Assembly: GCA_030696085.1 (NCBI GenBank)
Contig: JAUYNL010000050.1
Coordinates: 1 to 47,338, forward strand
Length of the DNA: 47,338 nucleotides
Direction of reading: 5' to 3'
Source: Luteolibacter sp.
GTDB lineage: Bacteria > Verrucomicrobiota > Verrucomicrobiia > Verrucomicrobiales > Akkermansiaceae
Made by a program: the position numbers and the translations under genes. Under the pieces are notes generated by a model. It was not told the origin of the DNA, did no database searches, and worked only from the letters and a program-made list of their open reading frames with translations. Positions 8,899 to 17,831 of the stretch are shown in pieces. Each line of letters starts with the position of its first letter. The stretch's first letter is position 1.

Positions 8899-10209
8899 AT
8901 GCAATCCATGAAAACCATCCAACATGCCATGCTCGCATCCAGCTTGCTTGGTTGCATCCCGGCCACCGCCGGAACCGAGCCAGCGACCGACACCGCAGCC
9001 GCCGAAGCTCCCACCAGCAATGCCACCGGCCTCCTGCTGGGAAAACTGACCGGTGAAACCGCCTGGGACCGCGCATGGTCCGCCTTCACTCTCTATAAGA
9101 ACGAAGACAACCAGATCCTTCAGGAATTCTCGCTCCAAGGCCGCCTCCAAATGCAGACCATTTACGGCGAAGACGGGGGCGTCAGCTTCAACACCTCCGA
9201 CTACAAGGATGCGGGCAACGACGAATCCGTCTGGGGCAATGACATCGAAGCCCGCCGCACCCGTTTCGGCTTCAAATCCAAGTGGTTTCAAAACTGGAAG
9301 TTCGAGGGCCAGATCAACGTCGATACCGACGGACGGGACGGCACGAGTGACGACCACACGCTCTACAAGGATCTCTACGACCTCTTCATCACCTATGCCC
9401 AATCCGATGCGCTGAACATTTCCGCAGGCAAGACCAAGGTGAAGTTTTCCCGCGAGCAGGAAATCTCCTCCAAGGAAATCCTCACCATCGAGCGCAGCCT
9501 GCTTTCCAATACCCTCTTCCCCGGTGAACTCACCGGTATCTGGGCCAGCGGCAAGGGCATCGCCGATCACTGGCTCTATGAATTCGGCGTTTACGGCAGC
9601 GACCGTCAGCGTGAATTCTCCACCTTCAACCAAGGTGCGGTCGTCCTCGGGAAAATCGGCTATGATTATTCTTCACAAGTCGGCTGGGACTCGGCGATCG
9701 CCGCGTTCCACTACATGCACAATTCGGAGCCAGGTTACAAATCCACGAAGGTGGAGTCTAACTATTCATTCGGCACCTCCCCATCCTTCACGGACTCGAT
9801 CGCGCTGACCAACGACATCACGCACGGTCGTTTCGGACTCACTACGGAACTCCTCTACGGATTCGGTTACTCCGGCACACCTGAGGGAGCCAAGCCCATC
9901 GACCAATCCGATGTGTTCGGCCTCACCATCATCCCGTCCTACTTCATCGCGGATGGGCTACAACTCGTCGGCCGCCTGCAAGTGGCAAGCTCCTCCGATC
10001 CCGATGGTCTGCGCGTTCCTGGCAGATATGAGCGATTGGTCTCCGGCGATGACGAAAAAGGAAATACCTACAGCTCCGCCTATGTCGGCCTGAACTACTA
10101 TCTCTACGGTCACAAACTCAAGCTCATGAACGGCATCGAATATTCCAACATGGGCGGCGGCGACTACGACGGCTACACCTTCATGAGCGGCCTCCGCTTC
10201 TCGTTCTGA
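8899..10209 (+). CDS. Phosphate-selective porin O/P-type outer-membrane porin
   Basis: 436 residues. A signal peptide ends near residue 24 (IPATAG). The mature protein has amphipathic beta-strand pattern throughout, features such as RRTRFGFKSKWFQNWKFEGQINVD and KTKVKFSREQEISSKEILTIERSL, and the aromatic C-terminal ending LRFSF required for outer-membrane insertion. This fits the Porin_O_P family (OprP/OprO). Placement at the head of a Pst operon and beside a probable Pho control region supports phosphate or polyphosphate passage. Two starts are close (8899 and 8908); no Shine-Dalgarno sequence decides between them. Anion selectivity is inferred. Confidence 0.8.
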   Translation: MQSMKTIQHAMLASSLLGCIPATAGTEPATDTAAAEAPTSNATGLLLGKLTGETAWDRAWSAFTLYKNEDNQILQEFSLQGRLQMQTIYGEDGGVSFNTSDYKDAGNDESVWGNDIEARRTRFGFKSKWFQNWKFEGQINVDTDGRDGTSDDHTLYKDLYDLFITYAQSDALNISAGKTKVKFSREQEISSKEILTIERSLLSNTLFPGELTGIWASGKGIADHWLYEFGVYGSDRQREFSTFNQGAVVLGKIGYDYSSQVGWDSAIAAFHYMHNSEPGYKSTKVESNYSFGTSPSFTDSIALTNDITHGRFGLTTELLYGFGYSGTPEGAKPIDQSDVFGLTIIPSYFIADGLQLVGRLQVASSSDPDGLRVPGRYERLVSGDDEKGNTYSSAYVGLNYYLYGHKLKLMNGIEYSNMGGGDYDGYTFMSGLRFSF

Positions 10210-10251
10210 TCGTTTCTAACCAGACCATCCATTCCCAAACCAAACAAACAC

Positions 10252-11052
10252 ATGAAAGCCATCAGCACACTGATCGCCACCGCCGCCCTCGTTTCCATGA
10301 GCGGCGCACAAACCCTGAGCATGAAGGGTAGCGACACCCTCGGCGCGAAACTCGTTCCCCAACTTGCGGAAGCCTTCAAGGCGGCCGGCAACAAGAGCGT
10401 GAAGTTCGAAATCGCCGCCGAAGGATCCACCACCGCCTTCCCGGCCCTCGCCAACGGCACCGCCCAGATCGGCATGTCGTCCCGCAAGGTCAAGGATGAC
10501 GAGCGCACCTTCTGTCGCACCAAGGGCGTTTACATCAAGGAACACGCGATCTGCCACGACATGCTTGTGGTCATCGTCAACAAGAACAGCCCGCTCGCCA
10601 GCCTGACCAAGGCCCAGGTGGCCAAGATTTTCACCGGTCAAATCAAGGACTGGTCGGAAATCGGCGGTGCTCCGGGCAAGATCTCGATCTACACCCGGAA
10701 TACCTCGTCGGGCACCTATAAGGATTGGCAGAAACTCGCCATGGGCGGCCGCGACTACCCGTCAAGCTCGCTGAAGATGGCCGGTAACGAGCAAATCGCC
10801 CAGGAAGTGGCCAAGAACAAGAACGGCATCGGCTACGTCGGCCTCGCCTATTCGAAGACCCCGGGCACCAAGGCGCTCACCATCGACGGCGTGGAACCCG
10901 TCGCGGCAAACGCCAAGAAATACGCCTACGCCCGCCTGTGCTACCTCTACGCTCCGGACAAACCGTCCGCCGAAGCGGCCGCTTTCCTGGATTTCGTGAA
11001 GTCCCCTGCCGGACAAGCGATCGTTCAGAAGGTCGGCTTCATACCGAACTGA
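10252..11052 (+). CDS. pstS: PstS-family phosphate-binding protein (right operon)
   Basis: 266 residues with signal peptide (MKAISTLIATAALVSMSGAQ). Binding-loop motifs are LSMKGSDTLGAKL near residue 22, AAEGSTTAFPALANG near 55, and YTRNTSSGTYKDWQKLA near 145. It is about 50 residues shorter than the PstS of the left operon and only distantly similar, which suggests a different affinity or ligand range. It lies between the porin and the second pstC and probably belongs to one transcript with them. The start ATG follows an A/C-rich leader without a Shine-Dalgarno sequence. Confidence 0.9.
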   Translation: MKAISTLIATAALVSMSGAQTLSMKGSDTLGAKLVPQLAEAFKAAGNKSVKFEIAAEGSTTAFPALANGTAQIGMSSRKVKDDERTFCRTKGVYIKEHAICHDMLVVIVNKNSPLASLTKAQVAKIFTGQIKDWSEIGGAPGKISIYTRNTSSGTYKDWQKLAMGGRDYPSSSLKMAGNEQIAQEVAKNKNGIGYVGLAYSKTPGTKALTIDGVEPVAANAKKYAYARLCYLYAPDKPSAEAAAFLDFVKSPAGQAIVQKVGFIPN

Positions 11053-11165
11053 TCGTTTCGCATTTGCATCTACGGTTGTTGCTTTAGATGGGCATCGTTG
11101 GCTCGTTCAGCGGTGCCCATTTTCTTGCCAAACTCCGTCAATCCCCCTCCACTTCGCCCGTCACC

Positions 11166-13073
11166 ATGGCACCCGACGAACGCTCGCCCCCCCCGACCCG
11201 GCATCGCTTCCAGCGCCAGGGCTTTTCGTATGAGCGGCTGATCAAATATTTCTTCGCCTCCAATGCCGGACTGACCATCGTCATCCTCGTCCTGATCATC
11301 GTCTTCCTGCTCAAGGAAGGCCTCGGGTTTTTCCCCGGATACCGCCGCGAACTTGAAACCTACCGCATCGCCGGCCTCGAATTCGTCGATATCTCGCGGA
11401 AAAACCTCACCGCGCACGAGCAACTCACCAGTCTCCTCAACCGCGCGTATTTCGCCGAAATCAACGGCAAGAGCGTCCGCGAAATGCGTCGCACCCAGGA
11501 AGCCAGCGCGCTTTTCAATGCCTTCTCCGACCAGATCGCCCCCACCCGCGATCTCATCCTGAACAATCCCCAGGGCGAGACCGATGGCAACTCGGGCATG
11601 CTCGCCAGCCTGCGGGCCAATTTCGAAAAACAACGGACCAAAGCCCTTGAAAAACCCCTGCCCACGCCCCACCTCACGGCGGACGAACGCAAGCAACTCA
11701 TCGACTCCCTACGCAGCCGACCCGCCGAAACCACCGACGACCCGCCGCTGGTCACCGCGCTCGCCGGGGAATTCGCCGCCGCCCAACAAAAAAACGCGGA
11801 GCCGCTCCAAGCCTACCGCGCGACCATCGACACCTTTGAATCCGCCGGCGCGGACCTCGGCAGCGCGATCATGGAGATGACCGAATCGGTCACCGCCACC
11901 AAGGAAAAGCTCCAGAGCGCGGACATCCTCGAAAAGGACCGCAAAACCCTGCTCGCAGCCGCCTCCAACGAGAAAGATCCCGCCGAACGCGAGAAACTCC
12001 TCTCTGAAGCCCAGGCCGCGCTCGCCGAAAAACCGGACATCGAAACGCCGATCCAAGCCCTCCTCGAACGCAGACCGGACTGCATCCGCCTGCACGCCGA
12101 ACTCAAAAAGGCCTCCGCGGATCTCTTCCCACAAATCCCCGAATCCCTAACCAATTCCGACGCCAAACGCCTGCTCAAGGCCGCCCGCGGCGCCTGGCCC
12201 GTCTTCCTCGCGGATCTCGACGCCGCTCCGGAAAAAATCAACGCCTGGAAACACACCGATCCGGTCCCTCTTTCCGATGCCTTCATCTCGTTTCTTACCG
12301 GCAAGGACTGGATCACCGGCGGCGAGTGGCAGGATTTCTACGGCATTCTGCCGCTGGCAGTCGGCTCGTTGATGATCGCCATCGTCGCGCTGGTCATCGC
12401 CATCCCGGTCGGCATCGGCTCCGCCATCTACGTCAATCAATTCGCCGCCAACCGCGAGCAATCGCTGGTCAAGCCGGTCATTGAATTCATCCAGGCGATT
12501 CCCTCGGTGGTGTTGGGCTTCGTCGGCATCCTGGTCTTCGGCACCGTGTTGCGGGAAATTTCGGTGATGGATTCATTGCAGTGGGTTCCCGGTTTCCCGA
12601 TCGAGGAACGGCTCAATATCTTCACCGCCGGCTGCCTGCTCGCGCTGATGAGCATCCCCACCATCTTCTCGCTCGCCGAGGATGCCCTGAACAACGTGCC
12701 CTCCGCCTACGCCGAAGCCTCCGAAGCGCTCGGTGCCTCCAAGGTGCAGACCACCTTCCGCGTGATGATCCCCGCCGCGTTTTCCGGCATCCTCGCCGCG
12801 ATCCTGCTCGGCTTCGGCCGCGTGATCGGTGAAACCATGGTCGTGCTGTTAGTCGCCGGCAACCGCATCAAGATCCCCGATTTCACCGCCGGCCTCGGCA
12901 CCTTCTTCCAGCCCACCCACACGCTCACCGGCATCATCGCCCAGGAACTCGGCGAAGTGCCGCTCGGCAGCGTCCACTACCGCGCGCTGTTTGTGGTCGG
13001 CATCCTGCTCTTCGTGGTCGTGCTCGGCATCAACGCCACCGCCCACCATTTCGTGAACCGGGTTAAAAAGTGA
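11166..13073 (+). CDS. pstC: PstC, phosphate ABC transporter permease with large coiled-coil insert (right operon)
   Basis: 635 residues from the ATG at 11166, chosen because it is preceded by a C-rich leader; an upstream ATG at 11088 would add 26 residues. There is a membrane segment near residues 30-50. About 340 residues of charged, helical sequence follow, probably periplasmic and partly coiled coil. The permease core comes next, with VKPVIEFIQAIPSVVLGF, the EAA loop EDALNNVPSAYAEASEALGASKVQ and GRVIGETMVVLLVAGN. In this operon the helical insert is in PstC, while in the left operon a comparable insert is in PstA. The function of the insert is unknown. Confidence 0.9.
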   Translation: MAPDERSPPPTRHRFQRQGFSYERLIKYFFASNAGLTIVILVLIIVFLLKEGLGFFPGYRRELETYRIAGLEFVDISRKNLTAHEQLTSLLNRAYFAEINGKSVREMRRTQEASALFNAFSDQIAPTRDLILNNPQGETDGNSGMLASLRANFEKQRTKALEKPLPTPHLTADERKQLIDSLRSRPAETTDDPPLVTALAGEFAAAQQKNAEPLQAYRATIDTFESAGADLGSAIMEMTESVTATKEKLQSADILEKDRKTLLAAASNEKDPAEREKLLSEAQAALAEKPDIETPIQALLERRPDCIRLHAELKKASADLFPQIPESLTNSDAKRLLKAARGAWPVFLADLDAAPEKINAWKHTDPVPLSDAFISFLTGKDWITGGEWQDFYGILPLAVGSLMIAIVALVIAIPVGIGSAIYVNQFAANREQSLVKPVIEFIQAIPSVVLGFVGILVFGTVLREISVMDSLQWVPGFPIEERLNIFTAGCLLALMSIPTIFSLAEDALNNVPSAYAEASEALGASKVQTTFRVMIPAAFSGILAAILLGFGRVIGETMVVLLVAGNRIKIPDFTAGLGTFFQPTHTLTGIIAQELGEVPLGSVHYRALFVVGILLFVVVLGINATAHHFVNRVKK

Positions 13074-13084
13074 TTCAAACTCCC

Positions 13085-14212
13085 ATGTTCGATCCAGAAA
13101 AACTCATCCGCAAAGGACTGCCGAAGGGATACTTCAAGGACATCCTCGTCCGCAGCCTGCTCGGCGGCATCACCTATCTGATCGTGCTGATCGCGGTGCT
13201 GCTCTTCGCGAAAATCATCATCGATGGCGCACCCGCGATCTTCACCTCGAAGTTCCCGTTTGTGGACACCGAGTTCCTCACCGCGAAAAATGAGACGCTA
13301 CATGTGTTCGACGACGCGCAAGGCACGCGCCACCAGCTTCCCGCGTCGAAATACAGCGAATACGTCAGCGCACACCAGGGGGAAAACATCTACAACGAAC
13401 AAACCTTCTCCTACTCCGGAGGCGGTATCGCCGGTCCCATCGCCGGCACCGCGCTGCTCACCGTCGGCTCGATCATCCTCGCCCTGTTCTTCGGCGTCAG
13501 CGCCGCGATCTATCTGGCGGAATACGCCAAACAAAGCCCGTTCATCCACGCCGTCCGGCTGGCGATTCTGAATCTAGCAGGCATTCCCTCGATCGTCTTC
13601 GGGCTCTTCGGTTTCTCGGTGTTCGTGCTCGCCGTGCCGGTCATCACGTCCACGCCATCGGACCGCACCTTGCTGGCCATTCCTTTGTTCCTCAATGACT
13701 GGGTGCTCAGTTTCCAAGGCTGGAACTCCTCGCTCATCGCCGGCTGCGCCACGCTCGCCTGCATGATCCTGCCCGTCATCATCACCGCTTCGGAAGAATC
13801 GCTGCGCGCCGTGCCCCAGGGCTTCCGGGACGCCTCGCTCGCCATGGGCGGCACCCGCTGGCAGACGATCCGGAAATGCGTGCTGCCCTACTCGCTGCCC
13901 GGCATTCTAACATCCTCGCTGCTCGCCATCACCCGCGTGGCCGGAGAAACCGCGCCCATCATGTTCACCGCAGCCGTCGCCGCGAAGGACGATTTCCCAT
14001 GGCAGGGCATCAGCAATCCCTTCGATATCCTTTCCTCCCAGGTCCAGGCGCTGCCCTATCACATCTACACTCTCGCCGCCCGCATCCCGAATTCCGAATA
14101 CACCCAGCGCGCCCAATACGGCTCGGTGCTCGTGTTCCTCATCCTCGTCGCCGTGCTCTCGTTCGGCTCGATGGTTCTCCGTGCCAAAATGCGCGGCAAA
14201 CTCAAATGGTAA
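13085..14212 (+). CDS. pstA: PstA, phosphate ABC transporter permease (right operon)
   Basis: 375 residues from the ATG at 13085. A GTG at 13070 that overlaps the pstC stop codon would add five residues, and either could be used. Six membrane helices can be traced, with the EAA loop [32 protein letters not shown] and [16 protein letters not shown] periplasmic loop of ~70 residues follows the first helix; it is much shorter than in the PstA of the left operon. It forms the channel with PstC and is followed after 26 bp by pstB. Confidence 0.92.
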   Translation: MFDPEKLIRKGLPKGYFKDILVRSLLGGITYLIVLIAVLLFAKIIIDGAPAIFTSKFPFVDTEFLTAKNETLHVFDDAQGTRHQLPASKYSEYVSAHQGENIYNEQTFSYSGGGIAGPIAGTALLTVGSIILALFFGVSAAIYLAEYAKQSPFIHAVRLAILNLAGIPSIVFGLFGFSVFVLAVPVITSTPSDRTLLAIPLFLNDWVLSFQGWNSSLIAGCATLACMILPVIITASEESLRAVPQGFRDASLAMGGTRWQTIRKCVLPYSLPGILTSSLLAITRVAGETAPIMFTAAVAAKDDFPWQGISNPFDILSSQVQALPYHIYTLAARIPNSEYTQRAQYGSVLVFLILVAVLSFGSMVLRAKMRGKLKW

Positions 14213-14238
14213 CTTCCCCTCCAGAACTTTCCACCCCC

Positions 14239-14997
14239 ATGGGCACTGCGATCCAGATTCAGAATGTGAACTTCGCCTATGGCGCGAAGCAGGTGCTGCA
14301 TGATGTCACGCTGGACATCCCCGACCGCCAGGTCACCGCGTTCATCGGCCCGTCCGGCTGCGGCAAGTCCACCCTGATCCGCTGCATCAACCGCATCAAC
14401 GACCGCATCCCCGGCGCGCGCGTCACCGCAGGCTCCATCCACATCCACGGCATCGACATCCATCGCGAGGATCTCAATCTCCAGGAACTCCGCCGCCGCG
14501 TGGGCATGGTCTTCCAGAAATACAATCCCTTCGCCAAATCCATCTACGACAACGTGGTCTTCGGCCTCCGCATCGCAGGCGTGAAAAACCGTGCCGAGCT
14601 CGATGACGCCGCCGAAAAAGCCCTGACCAACGCCGCCTTGTGGGACGAGGTGAAAGACCGCCTCCACACCAGCGCCACCGGCCTCTCGGGCGGCCAGCAG
14701 CAACGGCTTTGCATCGCCCGCGTCATCGCCACCGAGCCGGACATCGTGCTGATGGACGAGCCCTGCGCCGCCCTCGACCCGCTCGCCACGCTCAAAATCG
14801 AGGAACTCATCACCGAGTTGAAGAAGAAGTTCACCATCGTCATCGTCACCCACAACATGTCGCAGGCCACGCGTTGCTCGGACCGCACCGCGTTCATGTA
14901 TCTCGGCAAGCTGATCGAATACGGCGGCACCCTCCAGATTTTCGAGAACCCCAAAGATCCCCAAACCGAAGCCTACATCACCGGTGCTTTCGGCTGA
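14239..14997 (+). CDS. pstB: PstB, phosphate ABC transporter ATPase (right operon, first copy; A-type)
   Basis: 252 residues. The ATG at 14239 is preferred because it follows the CCACCCCC leader seen before many starts here; an ATG at 14206 overlapping the pstA stop is possible. Walker [11 protein letters not shown]-loop [13 protein letters not shown], signature LSGGQQQRL, Walker B VLMDEP followed by [15 protein letters not shown]. These subtype residues match the first pstB of the left operon. The C-terminus reads AYITGAFG instead of the usual ITGRFG/ITGRYG. It is 16 bp upstream of a second, S-type pstB. Confidence 0.93.
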   Translation: MGTAIQIQNVNFAYGAKQVLHDVTLDIPDRQVTAFIGPSGCGKSTLIRCINRINDRIPGARVTAGSIHIHGIDIHREDLNLQELRRRVGMVFQKYNPFAKSIYDNVVFGLRIAGVKNRAELDDAAEKALTNAALWDEVKDRLHTSATGLSGGQQQRLCIARVIATEPDIVLMDEPCAALDPLATLKIEELITELKKKFTIVIVTHNMSQATRCSDRTAFMYLGKLIEYGGTLQIFENPKDPQTEAYITGAFG

Positions 14998-15013
14998 TCG
15001 ACCCACCGCCCCC

Positions 15014-15814
15014 ATGAACGATCTTTTGGAAAAACCAGCCATCGTCCCTACCTCCACCGCCGCCGCCGTGGAGATCCGCAAAGTGTCGTTCAGTTATGGT
15101 TCCACCCAGGCATTGAAGGACATCACCCTGGATCTGAGAGAAAACGAAGTCACCGCATTCATCGGCCCCTCCGGTTGTGGCAAGTCCACCCTGCTGCGCT
15201 GCATCAACCGCATGAACGACGAAATCGTCGGCACCCGCATCACCCAGGGCGAAATCCTCGTGGAAGGCATCAACATCCACCATCCCTCGGTCGATGTCGT
15301 GAAACTCCGCCGCGATGTGGGCATGGTCTTCCAGAAATCCAACCCCTTCCCTTCCAGCATTTTCGAAAACGTCGCCTTCGGCCTGCGCATGCGCGGCGAG
15401 CGCAACAACGCCGTCATCGCACAAACCGTCGAGGAAAGCCTCAAGTCCGCCGCACTTTGGGACGAAGTGAAGGACCGCCTTCAGGAATCCGCGCTCGGCC
15501 TTTCCGGCGGCCAGCAGCAGCGCCTTTGCATCGCCCGCACCATCGCGGTGAAACCACTCGTCGTCCTGATGGACGAACCGTGCAGCGCGCTCGACCCCAT
15601 CGCCACCGCCAAGGTCGAGGAACTCATCTGGAATCTGAAACACGACTACACCTTCGTCATCGTCACCCACAACATGCAGCAGGCCGCCCGCGTTTCCGAC
15701 CGGACCGCATTCTTCTACATAGGAGAGTTGATCGAGTTTTCCGATACCAAGCGCATCTTCTCCAATCCCCGCGTCAGGAAAACCGAAGAATACATCACCG
15801 GCCGCTTCGGTTGA
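15014..15814 (+). CDS. pstB: PstB, phosphate ABC transporter ATPase (right operon, second copy; S-type)
   Basis: 266 residues from the ATG at 15014, which follows ACCGCCCCC; a GTG at 14984 lies inside the previous gene and is less likely. Walker [11 protein letters not shown]-loop [13 protein letters not shown], signature LSGGQQQRL, Walker B VLMDEP followed by [15 protein letters not shown], ending EEYITGRFG. It is closest to the second pstB of the left operon, including the SDRTAFFY stretch. It is followed by phoU after 24 bp. Two ATPases per operon may serve as a heterodimer or as alternatives under different phosphate supply; the sequence alone does not decide. Confidence 0.93.
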   Translation: MNDLLEKPAIVPTSTAAAVEIRKVSFSYGSTQALKDITLDLRENEVTAFIGPSGCGKSTLLRCINRMNDEIVGTRITQGEILVEGINIHHPSVDVVKLRRDVGMVFQKSNPFPSSIFENVAFGLRMRGERNNAVIAQTVEESLKSAALWDEVKDRLQESALGLSGGQQQRLCIARTIAVKPLVVLMDEPCSALDPIATAKVEELIWNLKHDYTFVIVTHNMQQAARVSDRTAFFYIGELIEFSDTKRIFSNPRVRKTEEYITGRFG

Positions 15815-15838
15815 TCCAATCCACTCCCCAATACTCCC

Positions 15839-16540
15839 ATGAACCAGCCGCACATCTTCCACGAGATCGACAATTCCATGACCGGCCTCAAGGACAAGAT
15901 CCTCCTGATGGCCAGCCTCACCCGCCAGAATCTCGAACGCGCGATCCAGGCGTTGCTCACGCGCGATATCGACCTCGCCCGCATGGTCATCGGCGACGAC
16001 TCGGATGTGGACGACCTTGAAGTCAAAATCGACCAACAGGGCATGGACATCCTCATTCGTTTCCACCCGGTCGCCTCCGATTTGCGGCTCGTCATCACCT
16101 CCATGAAGACCGCCCACAACCTGGAGCGTATTTCCGACCACGCCGTCACCATCGCCAAGCGCGCCAGGAAAATCTGCAAATCCTCCGAGCCCCTTGAAAC
16201 CAACATCATCGAGCCATTGTACACCATGGCGGAAACACTCCTGCGCGACGCGCTTCTCGCCTATACCGACGCCAACACCGACCTCGGCGAAGGCCTGAAA
16301 TCCTGCGACAAGCAACTGGACGCAGCCCACAAGGAAGTTGTCGCACTCCTGAGCAGCCGTCTGGAGAATTCCGAAGGGAGGGCGGAAAGTCTGCTGCATC
16401 TCATTCTGGTCGCCCGCTCGCTCGAACGCATCGGCGACCTCGCCGTGAATATTGGCGAGGACTCGGTCTTTCTCAGTGAAGCCCGCGACATCCGTCACGA
16501 TAAGCGCAAGAGCTCCGACCTCGGAGAGAATCCGGCCTGA
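15839..16540 (+). CDS. phoU: PhoU, phosphate signalling protein (right operon)
   Basis: 233 residues with both PhoU repeats and the metal-binding segments [18 protein letters not shown] and [17 protein letters not shown]. It closes the plus-strand operon porin-pstS-pstC-pstA-pstB-pstB, mirroring the left operon. A charged C-terminal tail (RHDKRKSSDLGENPA) extends past the core and is similar in length to that of the left PhoU. The start follows a C-rich leader (ATACTCCC). Its role is to couple transport to Pho signalling; which sensor kinase each PhoU serves is unknown. Confidence 0.95.
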   Translation: MNQPHIFHEIDNSMTGLKDKILLMASLTRQNLERAIQALLTRDIDLARMVIGDDSDVDDLEVKIDQQGMDILIRFHPVASDLRLVITSMKTAHNLERISDHAVTIAKRARKICKSSEPLETNIIEPLYTMAETLLRDALLAYTDANTDLGEGLKSCDKQLDAAHKEVVALLSSRLENSEGRAESLLHLILVARSLERIGDLAVNIGEDSVFLSEARDIRHDKRKSSDLGENPA

Positions 16541-16595
16541 TCACCCAACATACAGGCCGGCCGGCCCGGCTGGAAACGCCAACAAAACCAAGCGT

Positions 16596-16814
16596 TCAAT
16601 CCGGCGAAATCGCCGGGCGGGACTGGTTTCCAAACTTCGCCCGGGCGATTTCAACGACCATGTGCAGCACTGAAACCGCGATGATTCCGAGAACCACGAA
16701 TTCGAAGTTTTCCTTCATGATCGGGAAATTCCCGAAATACCAGCCTGCGGGAAGGATGATGACAATTTCAAGAATCAAACAAACTGGAATGGCGGCCTTA
16801 TCACTCTGAGTCAT
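16596..16814 (-). CDS. Small two-helix membrane protein of unknown function
   Basis: 72 residues. Two hydrophobic stretches are visible: ~9-26 (IPVCLILEIVIILPAGWYF) and ~37-55 (FEFVVLGIIAVSVLHMVVEI), followed by a basic and polar tail. The ATG lies 11 bp from the tRNA-Thr gene on the same strand. The family is not recognised. The ending falls in a CCGGCG-AAAT-CGCCGG hairpin (16601-16616). It could be a real small protein or a chance frame; the membrane pattern and clean start favour a real gene. Confidence 0.45.
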   Translation of the reverse strand: MTQSDKAAIPVCLILEIVIILPAGWYFGNFPIMKENFEFVVLGIIAVSVLHMVVEIARAKFGNQSRPAISPD

Positions 16815-16825
16815 TCATGCGCAGA

Positions 16826-16901
16826 TGGAGCCGGCTAACGGACTCGAACCGTTGACCTGCTGATTACAAATCAGCTGCTCTACCAACTGAGCTAAGCCGG
16901 C
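16826..16901 (-). tRNA. tRNA-Thr (anticodon UGU)
   Basis: The minus strand reads a full cloverleaf. The acceptor stem is GCCGGCT paired with AGCCGGC, followed by discriminator T and an encoded CCA (16826-16828). The D arm is AGCTCAGTTGGTAGAGC. The anticodon stem is GCTGA/TCAGC with loop TTTGTAA, giving anticodon TGT (reads ACA). The T arm is TTCGAGTCC. Length is 76 nt including CCA. Confidence 0.97.
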
Positions 16902-16989
16902 GTGGGAAATGAAAGGCGGACGGAGGTAAGCGGATTCCCGGCGCTGCGGAAAGGCCGAATTTGAGGAAACTTCCAGGATGTCCGGCGAA

Positions 16990-17766
16990 TCACGCGGGAA
17001 ATGCCGCGGAGATTCTCTCCGCCCAGTCCTTGGCGCGGGCAGCGAAGCCGCGTTCATCGCCGGCGTAGAGGATGCCGCGCGAGACATTGATGACATCCGG
17101 CGCGCTGCGCGCAGCGGCGGCCAGCGAGGCGAGATCACCGCCCTGGGCGCCGAGTCCGGGCACCAGCAGGGGTGCGTCCGGAATCTGCTCCAACACGTCC
17201 GCCGCATTGGTGAGGCCGACCACGTATCCGACATCGGTTTTGCGGCCTTCGGCGCAGGCGCGTTCGCCGAGCGCGGTGACCAACTCGAAGACCGAGCGGC
17301 CATCGGCGAGTTTCTGGCGCTGAAAATCGGCGGAGCCGGCGTTGGAGGTGACGGCTAACAGGTAAATCCCCTTCCCTTCCCAATCGAGAAAGGGTTCGAT
17401 CGAGTCATATCCGAGAAAGGGATTGAGCGTCACGGCATCGACATTCCAGCGGCCGAAATATCCCTGCGCGTAGTATTTTTGGGTCTCGCCGATGTCGCTG
17501 CGTTTCGCATCGAGGATCACCGGCACGTCCTCCGGGATGACAGGGAGCAGGTCTTCCAGCAGGCGGATGCCCTCGATGCCCATGGCTTCGAAATAGGCCA
17601 TGTTCGGCTTGAAGGCGGCGGCCCAGGCGGCGGTTTCCTCGATGACCCGGGTGAGGAAATTCCGGGCGAAGGCGGCCCCGCCATCGCCGGGGCGTGGATC
17701 GAGCCCGACACAGAGGCGGAAACCGGTTTTTTCGATGCGTTGTTGGAGGCGTTGGGCGTAGCGCAT
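16990..17766 (-). CDS. pyrF: Orotidine 5'-phosphate decarboxylase, type 2
   Basis: 258 residues from the ATG at 17766; a longer frame upstream lacks similarity. It catalyses the last step of UMP synthesis (OMP to UMP plus CO2). The catalytic K-D-x-x-D region is visible as VILDAKRSDIGETQKYYA, and the type 2 (PyrF2) motifs NPFLGYDSIEPFL and VPGLGAQGGDL are present. GLDPRPG near residue 20 marks the first beta strand of the TIM barrel. It lies 65 bp after the antiporter gene on the same strand and before the tRNA. Confidence 0.95.
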   Translation of the reverse strand: MRYAQRLQQRIEKTGFRLCVGLDPRPGDGGAAFARNFLTRVIEETAAWAAAFKPNMAYFEAMGIEGIRLLEDLLPVIPEDVPVILDAKRSDIGETQKYYAQGYFGRWNVDAVTLNPFLGYDSIEPFLDWEGKGIYLLAVTSNAGSADFQRQKLADGRSVFELVTALGERACAEGRKTDVGYVVGLTNAADVLEQIPDAPLLVPGLGAQGGDLASLAAAARSAPDVINVSRGILYAGDERGFAARAKDWAERISAAFPA

Positions 17767-17831
17767 GGCCGGAGGATGACTTCGGGGCGGATTGACGGGA
17801 AGTGGAAAAACTCGCTCCGCCCGGATGACGG

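Noticed and set aside
8467..9633. 388-codon minus-strand frame opposite the porin and the control region
   Set aside because: Antisense to a porin with signal peptide and C-terminal Phe; it would also abolish the shared control region.
14978..16498. 506-codon open frame antisense to pstB and phoU
   Set aside because: It is antisense to two well-supported genes and has no recognisable domain; long antisense frames are expected at high GC.
16541..16616. GGCCGGCCGGCC and CCGGCG-AAAT-CGCCGG as a terminator after phoU
   Set aside because: The stems are real but no T-run follows on either strand, so I do not call a terminator.
16815..17303. Minus-strand frame ending in LAQLVEQLICNQQVNGSSPLAGS
   Set aside because: This ending is the translated tRNA-Thr, and the rest overlaps pyrF in another frame. 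It is a common spurious prediction.
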